In this document: positions 49,740 through 59,222 of the stretch, one piece after another
How the letters are laid out: each line of letters starts with the position of its first letter
Numbering within the stretch: position 1 is the first letter of the stretch
From: Rossellomorea aquimaris
GTDB taxonomy: Bacteria; Bacillota; Bacilli; Bacillales; Bacillaceae_B
Direction of reading: 5' to 3'
Assembly (NCBI RefSeq): GCF_001877785.1
Contig: NZ_MINN01000128.1
Span: forward strand, 265,252-329,251
Length of the DNA: 64,000 nucleotides
The notes under the pieces: model-generated
What the model was told of the DNA's origin: nothing
Seen by the model: only the letters and a program-made list of their open reading frames with translations
Databases searched by the model: none
Program-made: the position numbers and the translations under genes

Positions 49740-50756
49740 ATGAATCAAGCACGTCCTTTACTAACTGTAGAAGATCTAAGGACCTCCTTTTTTACCGATG
49801 ACGGAGAAGTTCCTGCAGTCGATGGCGTTAGTTTTCATGTAAATGAAGGTGAAATCCTGGGGGTGGTCGGAGAAAGCGGATGCGGTAAAAGTGTCACATC
49901 CCTTTCAATCATGGGACTCGTACCCAGTCCGCCGGGGAAAATTACAGGCGGCAAGATCCTTTACGGGGATGAAGATCTGACAAAAGCATCTGAAAAACGG
50001 ATGAGGGATATCCGGGGGAATGACATCGCGATGATCTTCCAGGAACCGATGACATCTCTGAACCCTGTTTTTACAATAGGAGATCAATTGACTGAAGCAA
50101 TACGCATACATACTAAAGCGACAAAGAAAGCGGCGAGGGAAAAGGCAATCGAAATCATGAAAATGGTCGGTCTCCCGCGTGCCGATGAACTGATCAAGGA
50201 ATATCCGCATCAGTTATCCGGCGGAATGAGGCAAAGGGTAATGATCGCCATGGCGATGATCTGCGATCCAAAAGTGCTGATCGCCGATGAGCCTACCACT
50301 GCCCTTGATGTGACCATACAGGCACAGATCCTTAAGCTGATGAAGAGGCTGAACAAGGAATTGAATACGGCAGTGCTGCTGATCACCCATGACCTGGGAG
50401 TAGTGGCAGAGACGTGTGAAAGAATCGTCGTCATGTACTCAGGCAAAGTGGTTGAAGAAGGAACGGTGGAAGAAATCTTCAAAAATCCACAGCATCCTTA
50501 TACAAAGGGGCTCATCCAGTCCGTACCCGATATGCGGGTGAAACAGCAGCGGCTCCATTCGATCCAGGGGAATGTTCCGAAGCCAGGTTCGATCAAGCGG
50601 GGATGCCGATTTGCTGCGCGCTGCGACTATGCATTCGACCGCTGTCTTGTAGAGACGCCGGAACTATATGAAACGACACCAGGACATTGCACAAGGTGCT
50701 TCCTGTTCGATGAAACAGAGGAGGGAGTTTATGACGGAACCATTGCTAAAGGTTGA
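49740..50756 (+). CDS. appD: Oligopeptide ABC transporter ATPase AppD/OppD-like
   Basis: A 338-residue ATPase of the peptide/nickel family, first gene of a D-F-A-B-C operon, the order of B. subtilis appDFABC. Walker A GESGCGKS near residue 42, signature LSGGMRQR near 160, Walker [14 protein letters not shown] near 180, switch [11 protein letters not shown]. The C-terminal oligo_HPY region has [15 protein letters not shown] and GHCTRC, four cysteines that in related proteins bind an iron-sulfur cluster. ATG 49740 follows GGGGAGGATTTGA. A CodY-like site and sigma-A promoter lie upstream, consistent with induction when nutrients run low. The family is also used for dipeptides. Confidence 0.88.
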   Translation: MNQARPLLTVEDLRTSFFTDDGEVPAVDGVSFHVNEGEILGVVGESGCGKSVTSLSIMGLVPSPPGKITGGKILYGDEDLTKASEKRMRDIRGNDIAMIFQEPMTSLNPVFTIGDQLTEAIRIHTKATKKAAREKAIEIMKMVGLPRADELIKEYPHQLSGGMRQRVMIAMAMICDPKVLIADEPTTALDVTIQAQILKLMKRLNKELNTAVLLITHDLGVVAETCERIVVMYSGKVVEEGTVEEIFKNPQHPYTKGLIQSVPDMRVKQQRLHSIQGNVPKPGSIKRGCRFAARCDYAFDRCLVETPELYETTPGHCTRCFLFDETEEGVYDGTIAKG

Positions 50757-51696
50757 GAATCTTAAAAAACATTTCCCGATAACAGGCGGGATTCTTGGAC
50801 GGCCTGTCAGCTCCGTCAAAGCAGTAGACGGTGTGTCTTTTACCGTAAACAAAGGGGAGACGCTCGGGATCGTCGGTGAAAGCGGATGCGGTAAGTCCAC
50901 CACCGGCAGGATGCTGATGAGACTGATCGACCCGTCCGAGGGCAAGGTCACTTTCGAAGACAGGGAACTTACGACTCTATCAAACTCCGAGATGAGAAAG
51001 ATCAGAAGGGAAATTCAAATGGTCTTTCAGGACCCGTATGCTTCCTTGAATCCGAGACATACGGTTGAAAAGATTTTGGAAGAGCCTCTTAAAGTGCACG
51101 GAATCGGATCTGCCAAGGAAAGAAAAGAAAGAGTGCATGAGCTCTTGAATATCGTCGGACTGAGCAGTTATCACGCAAAACGTTATCCGCACCAATTCAG
51201 CGGCGGGCAGAGACAGCGGATCGGGATTGCCCGTGCGCTCATGACGAAGCCCAAGCTGATCATTGCGGATGAACCTGTCTCTGCATTAGACGTTTCGATC
51301 CAGTCCCAGGTTTTAAATCTGATGCAGGATTTGCAAAAAGAGTTTGAACTCACCTATATCTTCATTGCGCATGATCTGGGTGTGGTCAGGCATATAAGTG
51401 ATAGAGTGGGAGTCATGTATTTAGGAAAAATGGTAGAGCTCAGTGATAGTGAGAACTTATATGAAAAGCCTCTGCATCCTTACACCCAGGCTCTTCTCTC
51501 GGCGGTCCCGATACCAGATCCGGACTTCAAGAGGGAAACACAGCTTTTGCAGGGGGATATCCCGAGTCCTTCCAATCCGCCTAGCGGATGCACCTTCCAT
51601 ACCCGCTGCCCTTTCGCAACGGAAGTATGTAAAGAGAAGGTGCCGGAATTCAAGGAACACCAACCAGGGCATTATGTAGCTTGCCATCTTTATTAG
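50731..51696 (+). CDS. appF: Oligopeptide ABC transporter ATPase AppF/OppF-like
   Basis: A 321-residue ATPase, partner of AppD. Walker [15 protein letters not shown] near residue 50, signature FSGGQRQR near 155, Walker [14 protein letters not shown] near 175 and switch [11 protein letters not shown]. Oligo_HPY end: [15 protein letters not shown] followed by [11 protein letters not shown] 50731 is taken because GAGGAGGGAGTTT lies directly upstream; this start lies 26 bases inside appD in another frame, so the two are coupled. A longer frame from 50668 has no ribosome site. Confidence 0.88.
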   Translation: MTEPLLKVENLKKHFPITGGILGRPVSSVKAVDGVSFTVNKGETLGIVGESGCGKSTTGRMLMRLIDPSEGKVTFEDRELTTLSNSEMRKIRREIQMVFQDPYASLNPRHTVEKILEEPLKVHGIGSAKERKERVHELLNIVGLSSYHAKRYPHQFSGGQRQRIGIARALMTKPKLIIADEPVSALDVSIQSQVLNLMQDLQKEFELTYIFIAHDLGVVRHISDRVGVMYLGKMVELSDSENLYEKPLHPYTQALLSAVPIPDPDFKRETQLLQGDIPSPSNPPSGCTFHTRCPFATEVCKEKVPEFKEHQPGHYVACHLY

Positions 51697-51743
51697 GCGG
51701 CAAGCCACATAAGTATATAAACATTATTCAGGAGGGGATTTCA

Positions 51744-53363
51744 TTGAAGAAAAAAGGCTGGTCAGTTTTATTGCTGCTTATTCTGGTCCTATCATCCGTA
51801 CTATACGGATGCGGAGGTTCTGAAGATTCTTCAGGAGAAGGCAGCGACAGTAAAGATAGCGGAGATCCGAAAGTATTGATCTTCGGACGCGGGGGAGACT
51901 CAGTAGCTCTTGACCCGGGTACTGTAACAGACGGAGAGTCATTCAAAGTAACGAAGAATATTTTTGAAACGTTAGTGAAATTCGGTGAGCAGGATACTGA
52001 ACCAAATCCTGGTCTTGCAGAAGAATGGAAGGTATCTGACGATGGGTTGACTTATACATTCACACTTCGTGAAGGGGTCAAGTTCCAGGACGGAACCGAC
52101 TTTAATGCAGATGCAGTAGTGAAGAACTTTGAGCGCTGGATGAATGGGAACGCTGATACATTCCCATATTACAGCTCAATGTTCGGAGGGTTCAAAGATG
52201 ATGAAGGACATGTAATCAAAGAAGTGAAGGCTGTAGACGATAAGACGGTTGAATTCGTTCTCAAGCGTCCTCAGGCTCCATTCTTAAAGAATATCGCTAT
52301 GAGTCCATTCGCTATCGTCAGTCCTAAAGCGATTGATGAATTGGGTGACAAACTTGGCGAAGCGCCGACAGACGCAGGTACAGGCCCATTCAAATTTGTT
52401 GAGTGGAAACGAAACGACAAGATCGTCCTTGAAAAGAATGAAGACTACTGGAACAAAGATCTTCCTAAGCTAGATCAAGTGGTATTCAAATCAATTCCCG
52501 AAAACTCGGCTCGTCTGAATGCATTGATTTCAGGTGAGATCGACCTTGCAGATGGTGTGAATCCAAGTGATGCCTCTCAGGTAGAAGGCAATGACCAATT
52601 ACAGCTATTCGAACGTCCATCAATGAATGTTGGATACTTAGGTCTGACATCCACCCGTGAGCCATTTGATGATCCTAAAGTACGTCAGGCAATCAACTAC
52701 GCGATCAACAAGCAGGAGATCGTTGATGCCTTCTTCGAAGGAAAAGCGGATGTTGCGAAAAACCCTATGCCTCCGGTAATCGCAGGCTACAATGATGACA
52801 TTGAAGGTTATGAATACAACCCTGAAAAAGCAAAAGAACTCCTTGCTGAAGCGGGATTGAAAGATGGGTTTGAAATGGACCTGTGGGCAATGCCGGTACC
52901 TCGTCCATATATGCCGGATGGACAGAAAGTAGCAGAAGCAATCCAAGCCGACTTGGCTGAAGTTGGAGTTAAAGCCAACATCGTGTCTTATGAGTGGGCA
53001 ACATACCTTGATAAAGCAAGCAAAGGTGAAGCGGATGCATTCTTACTAGGCTGGACTGGTGACAATGGAGATGCTGATAACTTCCTTTATGTATTACTTG
53101 ATAAAGACAATATCGGAAGCAACAACTACTCTTACTACAGCAACGATGAACTTCATAAAATCCTGATCGATGCTCAGACAGAAGTCGACCAGGCAAAACG
53201 TGAAGAGCTTTATAAAAAGGCCCAGGAAATCATTCACGAAGATGCTCCGTGGGTACCTCTTGCTCACTCAACGCCATTACTTGCAGGAAGTGCAGCAATC
53301 AAAAACTTCAAGCCGCATCCGACTGGTTCCGACTGGTTAGGCGCAGTTGATATCGAACAATAA
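51744..53363 (+). CDS. appA: Oligopeptide-binding lipoprotein AppA-like
   Basis: A 539-residue solute-binding lipoprotein (SBP_bac_5 family). The signal WSVLLLLILVLSSVLYGCGG has the lipobox VLYGC; the mature protein opens with a Ser/Gly/Asp-rich linker. The family signature is DPGTVTDGESFKVTKNIFETL near residue 50 and LREGVKFQDGTDFNADAVV near 112. It captures peptides for the app channel. TTG 51744 follows TCAGGAGGGGATTTCA; an ATG upstream would put extra residues before the signal. It is followed by a GGGGGAGAT/ATCTCCCCC hairpin that may raise its level above the permeases. Confidence 0.88.
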   Translation: MKKKGWSVLLLLILVLSSVLYGCGGSEDSSGEGSDSKDSGDPKVLIFGRGGDSVALDPGTVTDGESFKVTKNIFETLVKFGEQDTEPNPGLAEEWKVSDDGLTYTFTLREGVKFQDGTDFNADAVVKNFERWMNGNADTFPYYSSMFGGFKDDEGHVIKEVKAVDDKTVEFVLKRPQAPFLKNIAMSPFAIVSPKAIDELGDKLGEAPTDAGTGPFKFVEWKRNDKIVLEKNEDYWNKDLPKLDQVVFKSIPENSARLNALISGEIDLADGVNPSDASQVEGNDQLQLFERPSMNVGYLGLTSTREPFDDPKVRQAINYAINKQEIVDAFFEGKADVAKNPMPPVIAGYNDDIEGYEYNPEKAKELLAEAGLKDGFEMDLWAMPVPRPYMPDGQKVAEAIQADLAEVGVKANIVSYEWATYLDKASKGEADAFLLGWTGDNGDADNFLYVLLDKDNIGSNNYSYYSNDELHKILIDAQTEVDQAKREELYKKAQEIIHEDAPWVPLAHSTPLLAGSAAIKNFKPHPTGSDWLGAVDIEQ

Positions 53364-53376
53364 TCAGTATCGGAGG

Positions 53377-53404
53377 ACGGGGGAGATATCATCTCCCCCG
53401 TTTA
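53377..53404 (+). promoter_or_regulatory. Intercistronic hairpin after appA
   Basis: Perfect stem GGGGGAGAT / ATCTCCCCC with a 3-base loop. Only TTTATA follows, so it is more a stabiliser or attenuator than a full terminator. Confidence 0.6.
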
Positions 53405-53486
53405 TACATAGTACGGCAGAGCCCGGCAAGATTAAATGAACGAACTTCACAGTATTATAGAATCTCCATTCAGAGAGGTGAACAAG

Positions 53487-54491
53487 ATGTTTCAATACAC
53501 CATACGAAGACTGCTTCAATTGATTCCCGTTTTACTCGGGATGACCCTGATAGTATTTTTAATCATCCGTGCGATACCGGGGGATCCAGCGCAGGTCATC
53601 CTAGGGCAGCAGGCCACAAAGGAAGCGGTAGAAGCACTGAGGCTGCAGCTTGGACTCGATAATCCATGGTATGTACAGTATTTCAACTACCTCGGGGGGC
53701 TGCTGACAGGCGACCTTGGGGAATCACTCAGAACCAAGGTGGAAGTTTCCTCGGAAATCTGGCCGTATCTGGCTGCGACTTTCGAACTTGCCCTTGTGGC
53801 GATCATCATTGCTGTAGTGATCGGGGTGAATGCAGGGATCATCAGTGCATGGTTCCAGAATTCATGGTTTGACTATACGGCTATGATCCTGGCCCTGATT
53901 GGAGTATCCCTGCCTATTTTCTGGCTTGGTTTGATGGAGCAGTGGATATTCGGAATTCAGCTGGACTGGCTTCCGACAACCGGCAGGGAAAACATACGGA
54001 ACCCTATTGACTCGATTACGAACCTTTATCTGATTGACACCCTCATCCAGGGTGATTTCAAGCAGATGGGAGAAGTAATCAAGCATCTCATCCTTCCGGG
54101 AGTCGCATTGGCCACCATTCCAATGGCGATCATCGCGCGGATGACACGTTCAAGCATGCTTGAAGTCATGCGTTCTGATTATATCCGTACAGCACGTGCA
54201 AAAGGATTGAAAATGTTCTGGGTTGTGTACAAGCACTCGCTGAAGAATGCCATCATCCCGGTGTTGACTGTCATTGGACTGCAGATGGGACTGCTGCTTG
54301 GCGGTGCCATACTGACTGAGACCATATTCGGATGGCCGGGCATCGGACGCTATATTTATGAAGCGATCGGATACCGTGATTATCCGGTGATCCAATCCGG
54401 CATTCTCGTGGTCGCCACCATCTTCGTAACAATCAACTTAATCGTAGATTTATTGTATGCGGCCGTAGATCCGCGTATCAAATACAACTAA
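53487..54491 (+). CDS. appB: Oligopeptide ABC transporter permease AppB-like
   Basis: A 334-residue permease with six membrane helices. FQYTIRRLLQLIPVLLGMTLIVF is the usual amino end; GDPAQVILGQQAT and the ATPase-contact loop SDYIRTARAKGLKMFWV near residue 235 are typical of DppB/AppB, and the last segment DLLYAAVDPRIKYN is the family end. ATG 53487 follows AGAGAGGTGAACAAG; an earlier ATG at 53436 lacks a site. It forms the channel with AppC. Confidence 0.9.
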   Translation: MFQYTIRRLLQLIPVLLGMTLIVFLIIRAIPGDPAQVILGQQATKEAVEALRLQLGLDNPWYVQYFNYLGGLLTGDLGESLRTKVEVSSEIWPYLAATFELALVAIIIAVVIGVNAGIISAWFQNSWFDYTAMILALIGVSLPIFWLGLMEQWIFGIQLDWLPTTGRENIRNPIDSITNLYLIDTLIQGDFKQMGEVIKHLILPGVALATIPMAIIARMTRSSMLEVMRSDYIRTARAKGLKMFWVVYKHSLKNAIIPVLTVIGLQMGLLLGGAILTETIFGWPGIGRYIYEAIGYRDYPVIQSGILVVATIFVTINLIVDLLYAAVDPRIKYN

Positions 54492-54519
54492 CATCGACAG
54501 AAGAAAGAGGTGAACTCTC

Positions 54520-55416
54520 ATGTCAGAAATAGCAGAACCGCAAAAAGAGATGAACCCTTCTCTCCAGGAGGCAACGGTGTCTCCTTGGAAAGAGGCATGG
54601 AAGAGCTTTGTAAAAAATAAAATTGCCCTGGCAGGGTTTTGTATCGTACTGTTTTTCGTCATACTCGCCATCGCAGCCCCTGCCATTGCCCCGCAGGGAA
54701 TCAATGAACAGGATTTATCCAAAAGGCTGCAGGCCCCTTCTTCAGAGAACTGGCTGGGAACGGACGACTTCGGACGGGATATCCTGTCAAGGATCATCCA
54801 TGGGGCGAGAATTTCATTAACGGTCGGTTTCTTCGCGGTTATTGGATCTGCGGTAGTCGGAAGTCTGCTCGGGATCGTCGCAGGTTATTACGGAAGATGG
54901 GTGGATACGATCATCTCCCGGATCTTCGATATCATGCTTGCGTTCCCAAGCATCCTGCTTGCCATCGCAGTAGTTGCAGCTCTTGGGCCTTCTCTTCGAA
55001 ATGCGCTTATCGCCATCGCGATTATCAATATCCCTAACTTTGGGCGATTGATCCGTTCAAGGGTGCTGAGTGTAAAACAGGAAGAATACGTGATGGCTGC
55101 CAAAGCCATCGGTATGAAGGACAGCCGTATCCTTTTCAGCCATGTGCTGCCTAACAGTATGGCTCCGATCATTGTCCAGGGTACGCTGGCAATCGCCACT
55201 GCCATCATTGAAGCTGCCGCTCTTGGCTTCCTTGGTCTCGGTGCGCAGGCACCGACTCCGGAATGGGGCAAAATGCTTGCGGATGCCCGCATGTTCATGC
55301 TCCAGGCTCCGTGGACCATGATTTTCCCGGGCCTGGCCATTATGCTGACGGTGCTCGGTTTCAACCTGATGGGAGACGGGCTGCGTGACGCACTCGATCC
55401 GAAGATGAAGAACTAA
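54520..55416 (+). CDS. appC: Oligopeptide ABC transporter permease AppC-like
   Basis: A 298-residue permease, six helices, the last gene of the app operon. The N-terminus is cytoplasmic and polar (EPQKEMNPSLQEATVSPW); LGTDDFGRDILSRIIHGARISL near residue 85 and the ATPase-contact loop EEYVMAAKAIGMKDSRILFSH are DppC/AppC signatures; GFNLMGDGLRDALDPKMKN ends it. GAAAGAGGTGAACTCTC precedes the ATG. A strong terminator follows. Confidence 0.9.
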   Translation: MSEIAEPQKEMNPSLQEATVSPWKEAWKSFVKNKIALAGFCIVLFFVILAIAAPAIAPQGINEQDLSKRLQAPSSENWLGTDDFGRDILSRIIHGARISLTVGFFAVIGSAVVGSLLGIVAGYYGRWVDTIISRIFDIMLAFPSILLAIAVVAALGPSLRNALIAIAIINIPNFGRLIRSRVLSVKQEEYVMAAKAIGMKDSRILFSHVLPNSMAPIIVQGTLAIATAIIEAAALGFLGLGAQAPTPEWGKMLADARMFMLQAPWTMIFPGLAIMLTVLGFNLMGDGLRDALDPKMKN

Positions 55417-55417
55417 T

Positions 55418-55461
55418 AAAAAAGATCGTCCGCTCCCGGTGGGGATGGACGATCTTTTTTT
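55418..55461. terminator. Bidirectional terminator
   Basis: AAAAAAGATCGTCC and GGACGATCTTTTTT pair between convergent appC and ygaE. Confidence 0.9.
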
Positions 55462-56542
55462 ATTCTTCTTCTTCACGGATTTCCACTTCGTTTTCATCCG
55501 TATGATAAGACTGAAAGCTTGTGATCAGCTTTTCGAGATGCTCAAGATGCTCATCATAAAGAAATATGGCCGAGAAGATATGAAGCATATGGAAGTTCTG
55601 GACATTTTCATTTTCACTGTTGTTCTGAATTTCTGTGAGCATCCTTTTCAGCAGCTCTTTTCGGTGCAGACATACATCCTGATAGGCTTCAGAATCTGTA
55701 TGGGGATGCATCTTGCCGATGAATTTCAGCAGCAGCTGTTCATGATAAGTCAGGAGGCAGTCGAGCTGTCCTTTGATGCTGTTCTTAAGTTCCTCGGGCA
55801 ATTGCAGGATTTCATTTTCATAGCGGTTTATCCGCTTCAGGATATCGAAGCTTCTGTTCGCCGTCGAGATCATCTGCCTGTATATAACGAGCTTACGGCT
55901 TTTAGAGATCGTGTTCTTCTTGAAATAATCCCTTTCTTCCTTATAAAGAAGATATAGCTGGTCGACCTTGATCAATTTTTCTTTCATCCGTTCAAGGTCT
56001 TTTTTGAGCAAATGGAATTCAGTCGCATGCCTCATGCTCAATCTGATCCATTTCAAAATCTCTTCACTTGAATCCGCAATTCTGTGATACAGCTTAGTTT
56101 CGTATTTAGGCGGGATGAACACCAGATTCACGAGGAACGAGGAGAAAACCCCGATCATGATCGTTGAAAAACGTATAAGTGCAAACTGGATGAATGCCTG
56201 ATCGGTGACTTCCATGATGGCAATCATCGTCACCAAGGCTAGACCGATCGTTTTTTCCAGTTTAAGTTTAAGTATGATGGCAATGGCTACAATAGCAGCG
56301 AATCCGACTACAAGCGGATTGCTTCCGAATAAAAGAACGAATATGACGGCTATTCCGGCTCCAATCAGGTTTGCCTGGATTTGTTCGATAATAGTTAAAT
56401 AAGAGCGGTATATGGTCGGCTGAACAGCAAATATTGCTGCAATCCCTGCGAATACTGGAGATGGAATGCCTAACATCTGTGAAACAAGCAATGCAATGAC
56501 GATCGCGATTCCCGTTTTAAGGATGCGGGCACCAAGTTTCAT
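55460..56542 (-). CDS. ygaE: Aromatic-acid-exporter-like membrane protein (YgaE)
   Basis: A 360-residue protein, four to five N-terminal membrane helices (KLGARILKTGIAIVIALLVS and the FAGIAAIFAVQPTIYRS motif) followed from residue 150 by a long soluble, coiled helical domain ending in an acidic EVEIREEEE. It belongs to the FUSC/ArAE_1 family (DUF939), thought to move aromatic acids. B. subtilis YgaE lies directly before gsaB as here. Function of this protein is not shown. The start ATG 56542 has a weak site (AAAGGACC). Its end overlaps the terminator of the app operon. Confidence 0.85.
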   Translation of the reverse strand: MKLGARILKTGIAIVIALLVSQMLGIPSPVFAGIAAIFAVQPTIYRSYLTIIEQIQANLIGAGIAVIFVLLFGSNPLVVGFAAIVAIAIILKLKLEKTIGLALVTMIAIMEVTDQAFIQFALIRFSTIMIGVFSSFLVNLVFIPPKYETKLYHRIADSSEEILKWIRLSMRHATEFHLLKKDLERMKEKLIKVDQLYLLYKEERDYFKKNTISKSRKLVIYRQMISTANRSFDILKRINRYENEILQLPEELKNSIKGQLDCLLTYHEQLLLKFIGKMHPHTDSEAYQDVCLHRKELLKRMLTEIQNNSENENVQNFHMLHIFSAIFLYDEHLEHLEKLITSFQSYHTDENEVEIREEEE

Positions 56543-56825
56543 GCAAACAGGTCCTTTCTTGAGTGACTTTTGATAAACAATACTGTACTATACAGGCATT
56601 TTCAAGCAATAGCAATAGGCAATTGAAAATAGTTTTATACAATTTCATTACCTTATTCGACAGGGTTTAAACGGGATGATTAGTGTGTGAGGAATGGTAG
56701 GGTTTACATAGTAAGTTTCTATGGAAGGAAAATAATTAAGATGTGAAAATAGACGCAGACCGTTCCTTTCCGCTGCAGACATTTGCTTTCCGAGGGAAGT
56801 AAGGAGGAGGGGGGATTGCGGGATT

Positions 56826-56995
56826 TGGGGATATTATTGGTAAGTGACGGAATTATTCGTAAAACTCGAAGATTAATGATCGGATTTCGAAGATTTCTGC
56901 CCGAAAACGAAAGAATGAGTCGGGTTTTTAAAGATTACCGGACAGAATTAAAAGATTATCCAAAAACTATCGAACTCGCAGCACCGAAACCAAGT
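56826..56995. repeat. Degenerate tandem repeat with 20-21-base period
   Basis: Successive units begin AAGATTAATGATCGG, AAGATTTCTGCCCG, AAAGAATGAGTCGGG, AAAGATTACCGGAC and AAAAGATTATCC. The unit length matches that at 16668-16748 but the sequence is unrelated. One unit recurs at 49552 as GAATGAATCGGGTTTTT. Confidence 0.6.
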
Positions 56996-57011
56996 TGATC
57001 CTCCCCAACAT

Positions 57012-57185
57012 TCCGTCTGCGGGTTAGAAAAACGGAGGCGGTTTGCCCTGTCGCGACAAGTATAAGCTTAATGGCCGGGAAGGCATCCTTTGCCTTCTTA
57101 AGCTTATGACCTCGAGGGGCTATAGCCGCCGGAGCTGGCCATGTCCCACCACTTCCTCTATCACCCGCAGGAGTCAAATTCCGCT
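57012..57185. repeat. Nested inverted-repeat element (family 2) with central hairpin
   Basis: Outer arms CTGCGGGT (57016-57023) and ACCCGCAG (57163-57170). Inside, on the minus strand, GGCCAGCTCCGGCGGC... CCTCGAGGTCATAAGC ... ACTTGTCGCGACAGGGC, which matches the element at 59850-59947. In the middle (57060-57112) is GTATAAGCTTAA...TTAAGCTTATGAC around AAGGCATCCTTTGCCTT, the same hairpin seen inside family 1 copy A. Confidence 0.7.
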
Positions 57186-57249
57186 ACAATCCATTCTCAT
57201 TATTAAAAGGCAGCAGTAATATATTTAATAAATCTCAATTAATATACTA

Positions 57250-57286
57250 AAAATCCCCCGCTCCAAATATGGAGGGGGGACCTTTT
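57250..57286 (-). terminator. Terminator of gsaB
   Basis: On the minus strand CCCCCCTCC and GGAGCGGGGG form a stem around ATATTT and are followed by ATTTTTAG. Confidence 0.75.
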
Positions 57287-57295
57287 AATAGTATA

Positions 57296-58582
57296 CTATA
57301 GTTGTGAGAATGCTTTGTCGACTGCTTCTAATGTTACTTTTATATCTTCTTCGGTGTGCTCTGTTGTGAGGAACCAGGCTTCGTATTTGGATGGGGCGAG
57401 GTTGATGCCCTGGTTCAGCATGAGCTTGAAGAATTTGGCGAACATTTCTCCGTCTGTGGCTTCGGCCTGCTCGTAGTTTTCAACTTTTTCATTTGTGAAA
57501 TAAAGAGTGAGTGCACCTTTCAGTCGGTTGACTGAAATCGGTGTATTATGTTTTTCAGCTGCGGCAAGTATACCTTCTTCTAGCTTCGCGCCAAGTGCAT
57601 CGAGCTTCTCATAAACGCCATCTTGTTTAAGGACCTCAAGGCAGGCGATCCCTGATAGGATGGAAGCAGGATTTCCTGCCATCGTACCAGCCTGGTATGC
57701 AGGTCCCAGCGGTGCTACCTGTTCCATGATTTCGAGCTTGCCGCCGTAAGCACCGATCGGCAGGCCTCCTCCGATGATTTTTCCAAGCGCCGTAAGATCA
57801 GGCTGGACCTTAAGCATATCCTGGGCGCCGCCGTACATAAAACGGAATGCAGTGATGACTTCATCATAAATGACGAGACTGCCGGCGTCGTGTGCGATTT
57901 CGTTAACCTGTTCGAGGAAGCCTTCTTTCGGTTCGACAATGCCGAAATTCCCGACGATCGGCTCAACGAGTACCCCCGCTATTTGATCTCCCCATTTTTC
58001 CATGGCTTCCCTGAACGGCTCAATATCATTGAAAGGGACCGTAATGACTTCCTGTGCGATGCTCTTAGGCACCCCCGCAGAATCTGGAGTCCCAAGCGTT
58101 GAAGGGCCTGAACCCGCTGCAACCAGCACCAGGTCGGAATGACCGTGATAGCAGCCGGCGAATTTGATGATTTTATCTTTTCCCGTATACGCGCGGGCCA
58201 CACGGATGGTCGTCATCACAGCCTCTGTACCTGAGTTGACGAAACGCACCTTATCCATATAAGGCATCGCTTCTTTGATCATCTTCGCAAACTTCACTTC
58301 GTGGCGAGTAGGCGTCCCGTAGAGCACCCCATTTTCTGCAGCTGTCTTGATTGCTTCAGTAATATGTGGGTGCGCATGCCCTGTGATAATGGGCCCGTAT
58401 GCGGCAAGATAATCGATGTATTTATTTCCGTCCACGTCCCAGAAATTAGCGCCTTTTCCTCTTTCCATGGCAACAGGGGAGCCTCCGCCCACTGCCTTAT
58501 AAGAGCGGGATGGGCTGTTCACCCCTCCTACGATATGCTGGAGCGCTTCTTTATGTAATGCTTCTGATTGAGTAAAATTCAT
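57296..58582 (-). CDS. gsaB: Glutamate-1-semialdehyde 2,1-aminomutase (GsaB)
   Basis: A 428-residue PLP enzyme that turns glutamate-1-semialdehyde into 5-aminolevulinate, the first committed precursor of haem and, when made, cobalamin. [18 protein letters not shown] at the start, the SGTEA loop, DEVITAFR near residue 245 and the PLP lysine in [18 protein letters not shown] near residue 270 are typical. The gene is the second aminomutase type (GsaB, formerly YgaC-adjacent), at the same place as in B. subtilis, distinct from hemL in the hem operon. CCAGGAGGTAATCCA precedes the ATG. Monocistronic. Confidence 0.93.
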   Translation of the reverse strand: MNFTQSEALHKEALQHIVGGVNSPSRSYKAVGGGSPVAMERGKGANFWDVDGNKYIDYLAAYGPIITGHAHPHITEAIKTAAENGVLYGTPTRHEVKFAKMIKEAMPYMDKVRFVNSGTEAVMTTIRVARAYTGKDKIIKFAGCYHGHSDLVLVAAGSGPSTLGTPDSAGVPKSIAQEVITVPFNDIEPFREAMEKWGDQIAGVLVEPIVGNFGIVEPKEGFLEQVNEIAHDAGSLVIYDEVITAFRFMYGGAQDMLKVQPDLTALGKIIGGGLPIGAYGGKLEIMEQVAPLGPAYQAGTMAGNPASILSGIACLEVLKQDGVYEKLDALGAKLEEGILAAAEKHNTPISVNRLKGALTLYFTNEKVENYEQAEATDGEMFAKFFKLMLNQGINLAPSKYEAWFLTTEHTEEDIKVTLEAVDKAFSQL

Positions 58583-58742
58583 TGGATTACCTCCTGGATT
58601 ATTCCTGTCAACTTATCTTTTCTATTGTAGTATGGGCGGAAGCTTTTTAGCAAATTGGATTTGGAGTCCGGAAAGAAGAAGCCGGAATGAATTCAATGTC
58701 AAAAGCGTACATATACAGAGACAAGCTTTGAAAGTGGGAATC

Positions 58743-59147
58743 TTGATGATCTATTTGATAGCTTTCATGATTCTGATCTGTATGATCATGAGTTTAAGAG
58801 CGTTATTCTATCCTTCCAGGTGGAAGGTCCACTATGTATCCTTTCATCATTTTTTCTTTCTGGGCATGTGCTATGTGACCATTATGCTCGGGTTTGGACT
58901 CCTGTTTACCCTGCTGGAACTGGAAGGGGTGCAAATCCTTGTGGAAAATGGACGGCCTGTTTCAGGGGACTTCTTTGATCACTTCTTTACGACAATGTAC
59001 TTCAGCGGAATTACCTTATTTTCAGTAGGTTACGGGGATGTGACCCCTGTCGGCATCGGCAGGGGTATCGCACTAATTGAATCATGGCTCGGATTTACGA
59101 TTCCGGCTGCGTTCGTTGTAAAATCATTTATGAATTATGAAAAGTGA
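58743..59147 (+). CDS. Two-TM potassium channel protein, paralogue of the one at 13 kb
   Basis: A 134-residue protein if TTG 58743 is used, three hydrophobic segments with the pore loop TTMYFSGITLFSVGYGDVTPVG near residues 92-113. The filter is SVGYGD as in the paralogue at 13333-13731, with the same YFSG-T-SVGYGD spacing. The open frame extends to ATG 58632 but those 37 extra residues are polar and have no ribosome site; the shorter form equals the paralogue in length. The ribosome site (GTGGGAATC) is weak. It lies between gsaB (divergent) and bcp, where B. subtilis has no channel gene. Confidence 0.72.
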   Translation: MMIYLIAFMILICMIMSLRALFYPSRWKVHYVSFHHFFFLGMCYVTIMLGFGLLFTLLELEGVQILVENGRPVSGDFFDHFFTTMYFSGITLFSVGYGDVTPVGIGRGIALIESWLGFTIPAAFVVKSFMNYEK

Positions 59148-59222
59148 TTCCTTATGATTTGAGTTTTTCCCTCCCATTGGGTACGCTAACGTTAGAATCA
59201 AGAATAATGGAGGGATCAGGAA

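Larger units (their letters stand above)
56543..57249. repeat. Gene-free mosaic of repeats between ygaE and gsaB
   Basis: Three layers are visible. At 56752-56805 are phrases CCGTTCCTTTCCGCTGCAG and TTTGCTTTCCGAGGGAAG seen in many Bacillus repeats. At 56826-56995 are seven degenerate units of about 20 bases with consensus AAAGATTAttnCCGnaaAnncg. At 57012-57190 is a nested inverted repeat (listed separately). No ribosome site is linked to a believable frame. Confidence 0.6.

Noticed and set aside
56783..56998. 71-codon frame covering the degenerate repeat units
   Set aside because: The frame exists because the 20-21 base units lack stops in this phase; the protein looks random and lacks a ribosome site.
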